Shown: positions 21,922-33,407 of the stretch, piece by piece | Layout: each line of letters opens with the position of its first letter | How positions within the stretch are numbered: position 1 is the stretch's first letter | From: Pyrus communis | Taxonomy: Eukaryota > Streptophyta > Magnoliopsida > Rosales > Rosaceae | Direction of reading: 5' to 3' | DNA length: 64,000 nt | Assembly (NCBI RefSeq): GCF_963583255.1 | Contig: NC_084817.1 | Coordinates: 7,818,121-7,882,120, forward strand | The notes under the pieces: model-generated | Told to the model about the DNA's origin: nothing | Database searches by the model: none | The model's input: only the letters and a program-made list of their open reading frames with translations | Program-made: the position numbers and the translations under genes

Positions 21922-22781
21922 GAGATGATAAAAGGAATGTCTCGGTTCTTCTCCGATAAATCGAGCTGTGTGATTCCGAATGGTGAATACAAAGGCGATG
22001 TACATATGTTTGAAGCTGTAATACAAATCTCTGCGCAGTTCGTACAGAAACTTTGGAAGTTGGTTTTTCCAAGTTGTTTGCTTGCTATATAGATGTAAAG
22101 TGAGAGTTTGATTCTTTAGAAATAAAGAGATTATATGTAATTGAGGAAATGATTTGTAATGTTTGAATAAAGAGCTTGGGGATCATGTATTTGTCTGCTC
22201 CGTCACTCTACTAAATTGTAATTGACATATTTTGTGATTCAACAATTCTAATTATGATTTTTATAGGATAAAATAGTTTCTTTATATGACGATATGTCTA
22301 CACTATTGCGGTGAAAAAATAAATTGAATGCGGACTTGTCATTTTCGAGTTTTGAATCTAAAGTATCTTACTTAGAGAACTATAGATAACATTTTACCGT
22401 TAGCGCCACTTAGTACTATGATCTATTGGTATTCCTCTTTACTTGTAAGTGAGAAATCTTATGTTCGATTGTCGCCAAAGGTAAATTTGAACCACATTAT
22501 TATGGCTAGCCCAGGCTTAGCCCAGTCCCCTACCAGCTAGTGTAGATAATGTCGTTTGTTCATGCTAAATTATCATCAGTTTATGTACTATGTACGAGAA
22601 ATAGGAACATAAGAAGTAGTACCGCTTCATTACGAGGTTTAGCCTACTCCCTCTAAACTGTTAGTTTGTGTTTAAAAGTTTTTCAGTTTTTAGATTGCTG
22701 GGGTGTACCATTGCAAGCATGGTAGGAAAGGTGCTGGAGGCTTTTTTTATTTTTTATTTTTTTTAAACTCTTTTGCAGTAG
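21922..22781. other. 3' flank of the RCC1 gene, gene-free
   Basis: The first about 250 bases are probably 3' UTR (AATAAAG at about 22119 and 22165 could serve as poly(A) signals). The rest is AT-rich with no gene. Confidence 0.5.
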
Positions 22782-22973
22782 AAGTTGCTTAACTGGCCGG
22801 AGCAGCCTCTGCTAAATGTGTCTCAGACAAGCGTCTTGTTGAATAAACTCCAAGAGCTTTCCATGGCTAAGCTCCGTCCTGACGTTGTCGAGGCAGACTT
22901 ACCACCGCAAGCTCTCACTTCTGCACGGTTAGCGCCTGCTACAAATCTCGGCCGTGCCACCTTGGAGGAGTAA
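22782..22973 (+). pseudogene. Exon-like open frame of unknown origin (63 codons)
   Basis: A T-rich tract and TTTGCAG/GTAG acceptor-like signals precede an open frame from 22782 that ends at TAA 22971-22973. It reads LNWPEQPLLNVSQTSVLLNK and then KLRPDVVEADLPPQAL, with balanced, protein-like composition. No family was recognised. It may be the terminal exon of a lost gene, or an alternative 3' exon of the RCC1 gene 860 bases upstream. No partner exon was found. Confidence 0.35.
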
Positions 22974-22975
22974 AG

Positions 22976-23711
22976 AAAGTGTTTGTTTTCCCGGCAGCTC
23001 TGGGATATAGGCAGCAACACGTTGAACTGCTGCATTAGGTGTTGGGTAGTATCTTGCAGAAATTCCCCGAAATGGGCGTCCTTGTAAATTAGCATTATAA
23101 TGTTCGAGTAGAAGTTCGGATTACAGAAAGAGTTATCTTAGGGTAGTGATTTTCACTCTCGCGTTCTGTTTTTGTCTTCGATTTATTTCATACAAAAGAA
23201 AAGGAAAAAGCCGGAGGAAAAAGCTGAAGGGGAAACAATTGCTTTAGCGAATTAGGGATCCATAAATTGCAATCAACAGCATCACTTATATCACATTCTG
23301 ATCAATTATACGATCAGCAAAACCTTGTTATTCTCTATACCAACAAGAAAACCAACAAATGACTGACAAAATATAACATCGAACATTTCGAGAGTAGGAA
23401 AAAAATGCTGTGCAGTAGAACATTTAAAAGAATAACACCAATAGGATTATATAAGCCTCTAAACGACGAAAATGAATGAAAAAGGCAAAGAATAATCGAC
23501 CTCCAGAAGTTTGCGTCCTTCTAAACTCATCTTCGTGTCTTGGCAAACTGCTGGATTTATACCACTCGTCTCAAGAATTTACTATACAAAACCACTGCCA
23601 CTACCTAGGGCAAATGCGACATCTCAGCACGGTCTGAGAATGTTCAGCAAGACAATGCCCGCCAAAAGTCCACCCCACGGTTATCTTTCCATGTAGCATC
23701 CTCGCATTAAC
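22976..23711. other. 3' region of the DUF810 gene
   Basis: Downstream of the minus-strand stop at 23712. The first 300 or so bases (to about 23400) probably hold its 3' UTR. No gene. Confidence 0.45.
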
Positions 23712-26700
23712 TTACAGTTTCTTGGGCAGATTATAAGTCTTCTTAAGAAACTTGGTGGCTGCTTCATCATTTCTGTAGCACAACACCCGGAGGAGCGTGT
23801 TTGGTTCAGTTGGGTTCCACTGCCCGGAAGTTGGGGGCAACGGGAGCCTGGACCTGGCGGACGAGCCATATGACTCCAAGGTCACACGTCTAAACCGTTC
23901 AACAAGACTCTCAGTATCGGTTTTGAAAAGGGGAAGCACACCTCTCACAGTTGTTGAAAACTTGTCTATTAATTCAGAAGGCAAGCCATCCCCATTGGCC
24001 CAGAATAGATCTTTGAGGGCTTTGAAATCATCCTCTATTATTTGGGAATCCTGCCGAGAGAATGCACGAGAGGGGCCTCCAGCAAGCAAAACCAGTAAGA
24101 ATCCATCAAATGACGCTCTCATTATGTCAGTAATAATCCGTGTTCGAACTCTTTCGTGCACAGTGTTGGATATGATGAGTAAATTCTTCTCCAGCTCGTC
24201 AAGAAAAGCGTCTATCCTACAAGAGGATGGTTCCCCAACGTACAAACCATCCCACAGAACATGACTTAAGTCATGGAAGATCATTTTATAAGCCACTGCC
24301 TCACAAAGCTGTTGGATTGCTTCCACACAAGCTGCAGGTGTGAGTTCAAACTTTTTCCCCAGTCCATTCGAGAAGTCTTCTTCATTAGCAGATTTTGAAT
24401 TTCTGAGATGAGTAATAATCCGTTTCTCCAAAACCTCCAACTCACTCCGGATTCTTTGCAATGTGTTTATACAAACACACATCTGTGGTATCCCAAAGGA
24501 GTTATCCCCATTGAGTGTTGCAACCAGAGAGTTCCTCTTCTGAGGAACTGGTGATTTTTCCTTCTTTTTGCCAAATCCTTGGAACTTTGATCCGATGGTA
24601 CATCTGGTCAATGCTGGCATAGTGGGAACAAACGTATTGCGAGATCCTGCACAACAAAAATGAACACTATTGGCTACCACAAAAAGAACACACCTTAGTC
24701 CACATACACATAACTTGAGTTACAAAATTATTTACCACATCCAGATTTTGCCTTGGTTACGTAGTATTGAAGACATCTATCAAGGCCGGTCATCAAGTCA
24801 GGAAGCAATGCAGGATGCATTGGTATTGGCAGCTGAAAGAATGCTTCCAGAGTTTCATCAAAGATTCGCAAAACTTCAACAGCTGATGGAGCATATCCAT
24901 CTTCGTTTACTTGTGGGTTCCATACCTGAAACAGTGCAATGTAAATGGTTATCTTTGGGAAAGATTCACCAAAGTCGCAAGTAATGAGCAAAGTAACAAA
25001 TGAAAAATGCCTAACATTAAAAGAAAATGCAAAGGAGTGTTCCATATATAAGGCCCAAAAACACTATCAACATTTGATTCAGACTAACAGATGAATATAG
25101 TTAGTTCACACCTCTTGTTCTAGATTCCTATCAATCCATTCTTTCAGTCTATCCACTCTTGTCTTAATCCACACTTTCACCAGATTTGCAATTGCAGTTT
25201 CAGCCTCGTAAGGAGGCATCTCACGAATTATTGCCTTGCCACCGTCATCACTATCTACGGAATCTAAAACTGCTATCAGCACAAGATCTTTCTCCAGCTT
25301 ATCTGCAGCTGTCAAAACTTGTACAGCATCTGGTGTCAACTCCACTATACCCGATATGAATTGTTTAATCTCATTCGCATAGCATGCGTGAAGGGTTGCC
25401 ACAGCTACCCCGGCCGCAAAAGGATGCCATCTCTTCAATATTGGACTGAAAACCTCTTTCTCCTTAACTGCCAGCTCACCAACGTCCTTCGCAAGGATGG
25501 CCAAAACAGGAAGGGGATTTGGCTGGTGTCTTGATGCTCTCCTGCTTGAGTCTGCCTTTTCCATTCTCTGCATAATAAGTAAAAAAAAAAAAAATTCAGG
25601 TCAGGTAGAGAGATATAAGGACGTCAATTATCATGTATATTTTTTAATTATTGTTTTTGTTCTTTTTAGGCCTTTCACAATAACAGTATACTGTTATGTC
25701 GTATGCATGATATGCCTTAAGCACGTAATGCAGACTCCGTATAATTAGGCTTTTACTTTGGGGTACATTGACAAAGCATACAACATCATGCAAGTTGTTG
25801 GATACCAAATCCCGCTCTAGTATCCATGCTGCATAGATGTTACTGGCTTCACACAACATCAAATGATCCCCTATAACCAAATGGATATGAAATTCGTTGT
25901 ATTTTCCCTCTTACTTAAGGAAGGAAAGGGAGCAGCCAATGGCAGATACAGAGGACTTGCCTGAGCAAAAGCAGTGCGTAACGATGATCTGATATAAGTG
26001 TCAATCCTGCTACGAGCAACATCAACTTCCTTTTTTCTCCTCCTGCGGTACTCATTCGATATATCTTCAACTAAAATCCTAGCTGCTACTACACCCAGAG
26101 AAACAATTGCCTGCATGGTGTCAATGTTACTGCTATCAAAAGTGTCATGATATGCAAGGAGTCTTTTCTCTGCCCAACCCAATATTGAAGTCAATGTTGA
26201 ACTCAAGATCTTGCAGAACTCGGAATCCTTCGTTGCCTTTGCATCTTTAGCAACTTCAGCTAGCTGACTATCAGCAGCGTACAAAAGGTCCAATTCTACT
26301 TGACCAGTTGCAACAAAACGGTGAAATAAAACCCAAGTAAAGCAAAGGTTATGGAGCATCTGATTCATTCCAAGGATTGACCAGGTCTTCTTAATATGCT
26401 CCATTAGCTCGTCAACTTCCTCTATTATAGATGTTTCGTCGTGAAGATCAAAGCAGGCTTCTAGAAGCCTCTCATAAAGCCGGAGATTCAATGGTAACCC
26501 ATCTGCCCAATGTGATGTATCATACAGACCATCGGATGACCTGGACGCAAGAGCAGTAACAGCATTACGAAGAACCTGCAAAGTCTCATTATTTCTACCG
26601 GTTTCAAAGGGCCTGTCCAATGCCCCGTTAATAACTTGGCGCAACCTCTGTGCAGCATTATTCGACTTGTCTAGTGGCACATGGGGATGCAAGAGGAGAC

Positions 26701-27735
26701 CGGCCTCAAGAATTTTGAGGGTTCTTTTTTGCCATGCATCGTATTCTTGTTGGTCAGTGAAATCAGAGGACTTGAGCTGCTGTAGCAGTTCCAGTGGGAC
26801 TACCACTGACTCAATTCGCCTTCCGACCTGCAACGAGTACATCAAACAAAACACTTGATTAATTACAACTCCAATGCAAACGACCCTTAAACAAGAGCTC
26901 GAAAATCCCGACTATAAACCAAGCATTCGGTGCAGCATACTACCTAGAAACGAAGATTTTGATTCATTTAGCACTGTAAATTTCATAGGATCAAACTACA
27001 TTTAGCAAAGAAACCATTTTTGCAATACAAAATGGACCAAACCACTCTCAAATTTGAGCTAAACAATCTCATCAGAATTATCAAAAAACAAACACTACCC
27101 ACTAAAAATAAATCAAAACAAAATTAAACCCTTCAAAGTCAGATTAACAAAAACCACAAATGAGAAAGAAAAAAAAGTATTGAAATTGAGCTGACCTGTG
27201 AAGCAGAAATCCTAAGCAGAGCTCTCCGGACTCTGGAGTCAGTGGCCTCAGAAATCCCCATTTGGATCCTCATCAGCTCACCCACCGTCATAGCCCTTTT
27301 GGGCTTCCCGGGACCCGACCCGGCCCCGGACCCGGTCGACCCAGGGCTCTTCTTGGTGCCGGAGCCCGGCGATTTGAGACCCAAAGCCTTCTTCATCTTG
27401 CTGGCAGCAGTGGAAGTGAGCGATCTCTGCAGCGCGGGCGACCCGTTGGGAGAATTGGCGTGCTGGGTTGGCGAGTCAGCGGCGGAGGGTGTGTAATTCA
27501 AGGCCTTTCCAGTAGATGTGCGGCAGGCGGCGACGAAGATCTCGTAGGCGGTGAGTCGGAGGTCCGAGTCGCTGAGCTGGGCCGAGAGCTGGCCTAGAGG
27601 AGATGGGAGATCGGTGCCCATAGTGGCAATGGGTTTGGCGGGTATGGTGAGTGGCGTGGCGGTGGTTGTGGTGGCGGCAGTGGTCCCCCTCTTAGATTGG
27701 CCCAGTGAAGAGAGGTCTCTGAAGAGGTGAGCCAT
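23712..27735 (-). CDS. DUF810 / MUN-domain protein (unc-13 homologue), five exons, 995 aa
   Basis: Exons in gene order: 27196-27735, 25961-26827, 25112-25567, 24736-24925 and 23712-24646 (2,988 coding bases, all joins in frame). It starts MAHLFRDLSSLGQSKRG, with a low-complexity Ser/Gly/Pro linker and ALGLKSPGSGTKKSPG. The MUN/DUF810 body follows (TVGELMRIQMGISE, VGRRIESVVVPLELLQQLKS, IKTRVDRLKEWIDRNLEQE, EVLRIFDETLEAFFQLPIP) to the end NLPKKL. In plants this family includes PATROL1, a Munc13-like tethering factor that moves the proton pump AHA1 to the plasma membrane in guard cells. This copy resembles the sister group without that proven role. It is predicted to act in the cytosol at vesicle docking. 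An upstream in-frame ATG at 27816 would add 27 residues and is less likely. Intron 2 has a GC donor (CAG/GCAAGT); the rest are GT-AG. Confidence 0.93.
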
Positions 27736-28465
27736 TGAAGAAGATACAGAGAAAGGAAGAGAGAGATGAAGTCCAAGTATTGGACTGTAGTTATACATTA
27801 CACACACACACCCCAACGGTTTCTTCTCATTTATTTTTTATTTTTATTTTTTTAACTTTTTGGTTAATTGAAAATTAATATATTGTTTTATATATTTATG
27901 ATTTTTTTATCAGATTTATTAATAGTGACTATTTACACCGTCCTCTTTACTTTTCACATATTCTTCTTAATTTTTATCTATCAAATCGAATGAATCGAAA
28001 AAAAATTAAAGAACTTAAATTAATAGGATGTCGAAAATAAAAATAATTATGTGGATAATAATTCCTTATATTTAGACTAAAAATAATTTTTTATATATAA
28101 AAAATTGATATTTAAACTAACATATATGGAATAAACCTTCTCACACGTAAAAAAATATTACTAAATTGCAAAAAGAAATAAAACCTTTGACAGCTAGTTG
28201 AAGAAAAACCTTCTCCAAGAACTTTAAGTTCCTTAGCACATCAATGAAAGTGTATTAATAACGTGTTGTAGGTCTATTTTACTGAAGGAAAAATTGATGG
28301 GTTAGTGGCAAAGAATTTGGTGATTATTTCTCACCTCATTGTGTCTATTTATGCTAGTAAAAAAAGAAAAATACTTACATGAAAGTAATACATTTATGAT
28401 TAGGAAACTATCTAAAATATATTATACAATCCAACAAAGATTTACATTATTAGAGTCCTTTATTT
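27736..28465. other. Upstream region of the DUF810 gene, gene-free
   Basis: A short CA run lies near 27799-27811. Beyond it the sequence is very AT-rich with no gene and no clear element. Confidence 0.4.
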
Positions 28466-28660
28466 ATGCATAATGCTAAGGAAATTAAATTTGTAGACTA
28501 AATTTTGTAAACTAAATAACATTGAAGTTGATAATTGAATTATTACTTGACCGTTGATTCACGTGTTTATTTCTTATCGGTGACGCCTCAACTGTTCTCA
28601 ATTTTAACTATTAAATCAAATTGAACTATTAATTAAATTGTTTAATATGTGTAGATACCT
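28466..28660. mobile_element. Diverged MITE, copy A
   Basis: Shares TAATGCTAAGGAAATTAAAT, TTTGTAAACTAAAT and CGTGTTTATTTCTTAT with copy B at 29697-29873. The right end is poorly preserved. Confidence 0.55.
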
Positions 28661-28808
28661 AAGAATTAGAGTGGGCAATATATCAATTTCCATCGGCTGC
28701 CATGCTCGTTGTGAAAACGAGTAAACAAATATTAAGCAAAGACAAAAAGAGAAGGCAGTGTAAGCCTAAAAGAAAAATTCAAGGAATGTTCTCATTTGTC
28801 TATTCCCT

Positions 28809-28840
28809 TAATTATTATTATTATTATTATTATTATTATC
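28809..28840. repeat. (ATT)n microsatellite
   Basis: About ten ATT units. Confidence 0.95.
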
Positions 28841-28859
28841 ATCTTCATCCGAAAATTAA

Positions 28860-29540
28860 GGAAGCGTTTGGTTGCCCTCACTAAGTATTACTGGACTAGT
28901 TGTTTGTTCCGTAGGGTATTGTGTTTAATTAGATTAAAGGGGACTCGCATGGACAAACCCCTTTACTAGGAGTTCTTAGCGAGACCTCCCAATACCCATG
29001 AGATTGCTAAGACCTCGCCTGCCCAATCTTCGTATGCTCCCTCTCATCTTCTCTCTGCTCTCTGCTCTCTGTTCTCTTGAGCACCGATAGCCACCATCAC
29101 ACCACAACTCGCCAACTCTAGCGAGATCACACCACCAGCCCACCACCACTCTCACCTTACCCTGAACCCAGAATTTCGAACTGCAGCGGCTTGGGATTCT
29201 TGTTTTCATTTGATTTTGATTTCGAATTGGGTTTGATGTGATTTGGAATTGGCATTTGATTTGCTCTACAATTGTTTGAATGATCTGCAGGGGTGGAATG
29301 AATTTTCGGGAGAGGAAAAGAGAATTTAGAAAAAAAGAAAAAGATATTAAATAATAAAATATTACTATATATATTAGATTAAATAATATTATATTAGAAT
29401 TTGTTATTATTCAGTTTCTTAGTTTGATACTGTACCAAACACTTCATTAAGTTAGTCTAGCTTTAGTCTAGTTTAAGTCAGTCTCGCTTAGTCCCTGAAG
29501 CTAGTTCAATCAAAGATAGTCCGGTTCAACAAACACACTC
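28860..29540. mobile_element. Non-autonomous PIF/Harbinger-like element (681 bp)
   Basis: TAA lies on both sides (28857-28859 and 29541-29543), the PIF/Harbinger target. The ends are inverted: GGAAGCGTTTGGTTGCCC on the left, and GAGTGTGTTTGTTGAACC read in reverse from the right. The centre holds a CT-rich stretch and no transposase. A 3-bp TSD is weak on its own; the end motif supports the call. Confidence 0.6.
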
Positions 29541-29696
29541 TAAAAGCTTTGCACAATTTCACAATTTAATTAATTAATTAATTACTGAATATATTATTCA
29601 CAAAAGAAAGCTGGAACGTGCATGCACAAGGTTGGATATGGACTCTCCAGCCTTCTTTCATTTGCTGGTCATCGGGTCCACACTTCCTTTCATAAG

Positions 29697-29873
29697 TAAT
29701 GTTAAGGAGATTAAAAATTTAAATTAAATTATATAAACTAAATGATGTGATTATTGATGATTAGATTATTACTTAAGTGTTGATTAACGTGTTTATTTCT
29801 TATTGATGACACATCATTTAGTTTGTAAATTTAGTTTAAAATTTTAATTTTCCTAGCATTACCCTTCATCAAT
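29697..29873. mobile_element. MITE, copy B (about 177 bp)
   Basis: Inverted ends: GTAATGTTAAGGAGATTAAA on the left, and GGGTAATGCTAGGAAAATTA in reverse from the right, followed in both arms by an ACTAAATGATGTG block. Confidence 0.75.
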
Positions 29874-30289
29874 ATATATCAGAAGCATTGAATAGTTCAA
29901 AGAATGAACGGTGAAGATTCGCTTTAAGAAATTGTCCAAACAATCAAACGATAAATATTGTTTAAGAATCGAACTACTTGGTAAGTTGGATTACTGAAAC
30001 TAAATCTGGTTTTTCACTTGTATATTATACAAAGTATTTGGTTAAGTTCAGCCACCCCGCATGGCTAAAACTTGTCCCCGTGTGCTTCTTGTGTACAAAT
30101 ACAAATATCAAGTCGCAATGTAACTGTAGTCTCTACACTGTCGATTTTCAATCACTACAAATTGTTGCAATTTAGGATAATATGCTTAAGTCATCATTTT
30201 CTTAAACTTTAGATGTTGGACGAGACAAAACTTTTCAATTTTTAATACAGTTAAAAAAAATGTAACGCAGTTATCTACTTATTTTTAAA
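29874..30289. other. Intergenic, nothing recognised
   Basis: AT-rich; a 65-codon open frame at 29978-30175 has no family. Confidence 0.45.
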
Positions 30290-31473
30290 GGGTAAATATC
30301 AGTTTACTACCCTTAAGTTTCGTGGTTTTCAACATTTGGTACATGAAGCTTTTTCGTCTTAAAGTCATACCTAAAGTGTTAATTTTGGGACAATCTCATA
30401 CTCTGTTAAGTTTTCCGTTATAACTTCTGTTAACTGATGACGTGACATCTACATGAACAATTACTGAACACCACGTGTCAATATGGGCCCACTTCAATAT
30501 TAAAAAAAAATAATAAAAATAAAAAATAACCGTACCCACGTTCTCCCTCGCACCCTTTCTCCCTCCCTCCTCTCTTCTGCAGCCAGTACCCATTCCCTCC
30601 CTTCTCTCTTCTACACCTACACCACCCTCATTTCTCTCCTCTGCACCTGCACCCATTCCCTCCCTTCTCTCTTGTGGATGATGCAATCGGAAAGGCCTTG
30701 CTCGATCAGGGTCTTAGCGGTGGTGGTGGAATCAAGGATTGAAATGGGGATGAAATGAATGCCGTATCAAGAAGCAAGATGGAGGAGAGAGGGTTTGATG
30801 AAGGTCTGCTCATTTTTGGGTGCAAAAGCGTACCCGATGTTGTGGCACCCAATCTTTGACCCTCCATAAACCATGAAAGTATCTTCATTTTCCTCCTCCT
30901 TCTTCTTCCCCCTCTCTCTCCTCTTCTTCTATATCTAAACCTCCATAACTCTCTGCTCTTCTTCCTCTAAGCAAAGAACCCACAAATACCGAACTGGATA
31001 CAATTTTTTAAACCAAACGTAATGGCGCCGCTATCCAACATGACATTCCACAACCACCAAACCAACATTTCCAAGACTTCAAATTTCAACCAAAACCCGA
31101 ACCCCACAAACCAAATTCAAGCAAAACAGTAGCTCAAAACCCAAAATCACAAATTACAAACACATAAATGACGAGTCGGCGCGCCAAGAACCTACCTTCC
31201 GCTATCAGCGCCACCACCGCCACATCTGGCGCAGTAGATTCGGTCTTTCCAGAAGTCAAGCCGTCTCCGACGGTTGGAGAATCGTCGGGACCTCATCCTC
31301 TGGGATCGACAACCGCCGCTGGCGGAGGCGTACACAGCTCCTTCGAATTCTCTACCTCGGGAGTCGTTTTCTTCGAAGTACTTCCATTATCCGCCTACGA
31401 AATCAAACCCAATCAAAACCCTAAATCTCAAAATTCCACCACCACCCCTAAAAAACCCAATCTTTGACCCTCC
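30290..31473. mobile_element. MULE-type end with captured gene sequence; right end not found
   Basis: Starts GGGTAAATATCAGTTTACTA and carries the same terminal sequence (about 180 bp, with TTTCGTGGTTTTCAACATTT and TGTTAATTTTGGGACA) as the two elements at 41758 and 46717. The GC-rich region to about 31470 contains an ITPK-like fragment and other exon-like sequence. No inverted partner of the left end was found within the next 2 kb, so the element is truncated or rearranged. Confidence 0.6.
30667..30873 (-). pseudogene. Captured inositol-tetrakisphosphate 1-kinase (ITPK) N-terminal fragment
   Basis: On the minus strand the frame reads IGYAFAPKNEQTFIKPSLLH, one TGA, YGIHFIPI, then TLIEQGLSDCIIHK. 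This follows the N-terminal fold of plant ITPKs (G-Y/F-A-x-A-x-K-x-Q-S-F-I-Q-P-S-L, then R-G-I, then L-x-E-Q-G-x-x-D-C-I-I-H-K). In intact enzymes this precedes the ATP-grasp kinase domain that phosphorylates inositol phosphates, leading to phytate. Only about 69 codons remain, with one stop, inside a MULE-type element. Not functional as an enzyme. Confidence 0.75.
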
Positions 31474-32662
31474 CCCATTCTTAAAAACAAAATTAAAAAA
31501 AAACTAATGAAAAGGATTTGAAAACTTTGAATGTTAATAAAAAATCATGTAATAACTTTATTTAATGAGTAGGACAATACCCACACTAAACAAGTACAAT
31601 TAAAATAGCCCAAACAATTAGTTTCCGATTTTTCCCCTGACAGCCTTTTCCGTTAAATCTCTCTTCCCTTCTCTCCTCTATGCTCTGTTGCCCCATTGAA
31701 AATAGCTTGTCTTATCTTGTCTTTCTCCAACAACCCAACACTAATCATTTTCTTCTCCGGCCACCTACTTCCAATCCTTCTCTTCTACAACAATTGAAAC
31801 TTTTCGTTCTCCATCGTAAACGACATAAATGGTTGACGACGATCTCTAGCGATGGACGTTGTTGTTCCGGAGTGTCTTGTCTCGTGATTGCTGAAGACAT
31901 AACTTGGATCTTGCAAACAATGGCAAAGTTGATGAGGAAGTGGGGTTATGATTGTTTTCCTTTCTTTTAGCATCTGTACTAAGTTGAAATTACAAAAGAG
32001 AGTTGGATCTTCAAAGTGGCTTTGTCTTGAAAGTAGTTGGGGAGGTTTGTAAAGGATTAAAGACTAGGGTTTTGAAGAGAGTTAATGTAATGCTTCATCA
32101 TCCGTGCCAAGGGTCTATCTATTTCTAACAGACGTGGTTTGTTGTGTAGATTTATCCCTGCAACTGTTGTGTGCGCTTTTATTCTGAAATTGAAAATTTC
32201 ATTTAGTTGTCTGTTGTGATTGCAATTGGTGAGGTTAATTATGATTAGCTAATATGATGGTTGATTTACTACTATTGCATTGCATTTTATATATAATGAT
32301 TTGATGCCTTCACTGTCCAATTGAAGTTGCTTTATCAGACTTGATATGTATACATTTTACGGGTTGATATATCTGTATGGCATAACTGTGTTCACTAGTG
32401 TCAAGATTATTGGAATTTTAAGCGTGCTATTTAATTTATATTTTTTATTATTTCGTTGAAATGTGATTGTCGTTATTATTCATAATGTATTCGAGATACT
32501 GCTTTTCAATTTTTCTTCGTCAGTGGAGTTCATCGTTTGTTTCTCCAAAAAATAAATTTGAAATATGTTTTTCAATTTTATAGTCCAAAAGAATTTGAAA
32601 TCTATTTTTCTATTTTTATAGTCCAGAAGATTGTTTCTGGATTGTAAAACTAAATTGTTTCT
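31474..32662. other. Gene-free stretch
   Basis: The frame at 31680-31970 shows no known family. From about 32560 the sequence takes on the TTTCTGGA / TATAGTCCA texture of the minisatellite that continues after the TRIM array. Confidence 0.4.
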
Positions 32663-32862
32663 TGTAGTATCCCACATCGCCTGTGAGGGCGTGGTCTTTG
32701 GGCCTTATATATCCATGCCCAGAGCTTTAACTTCAGAGAAGCCTTTTGTGGACTACGGTCCACAAGAACAAAACCGTGCGGTAGCTGGGTGGCTGCGACA
32801 TAGTCCAGGCCCAGAATGCCAAAGCGGACAATATCCGAGAGGTTGGAGTCTGGGATGTGACA
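32663..32862 (+). repeat. TRIM LTR 1
   Basis: 200 bp, TG...CA ends. Differs from the others by CTGTGAGG instead of CCGTGAGG and GAGAAGCC instead of GAGAGGCC. Confidence 0.92.
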
Positions 32863-32934
32863 ATTTGGTATCAGAGCCAGACTCACGGCCGTGGTGTGCC
32901 GACGAGGACGTCGGGCTCCCTAAGGGGGGTGGAT

Positions 32935-33134
32935 TGTAGTATCCCACATCGCCCGTGAGGGTGTGGTCTTTGGGCCTTATATATCCATGCCCAGAGCTTT
33001 AACTTCAGAGAGGCCTTTTGTGGACTACGGTCCACAAGAACAAAACCGTGCGGTAGCTGGGTGGCTGCGACATAGTCCAGGCCCAGAATGCCAAAGCGGA
33101 CAATATCCGAGAGGTTGGAGTCTGGGATGTGACA
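32935..33134 (+). repeat. TRIM LTR 2
   Basis: 200 bp; carries GGTGTGG where the others have GGCGTGG. Confidence 0.92.
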
Positions 33135-33136
33135 AT

Positions 33137-33335
33137 TGTAGTATCCCACATCGCCCGTGAGGGCGTGGTCTTTGGGCCTTATATATCCATGCCCAGAGCT
33201 TTAACTTCAGAGAGGCCTTTGTGGACTACGGTCCACAAGAACAAAACCGTGCGGTAGCTGGGTGGCTGCGACATAGTCCAGGCTCAGAATGCCAAAGCGG
33301 ACAATATCCGAGAGGTTGGAGTCTGGGATGTGACA
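33137..33335 (+). repeat. TRIM LTR 3
   Basis: 199 bp; one T fewer in GGCCTTTGTGG, and CAGGCTCAG instead of CAGGCCCAG. Confidence 0.92.
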
Positions 33336-33407
33336 ATTTGGTATCAGAGCCAGACTCACGGCCGTGGTGTGCCGACGAGGACGTCGGGCTCCCTAAGGGG
33401 GGTGGAT

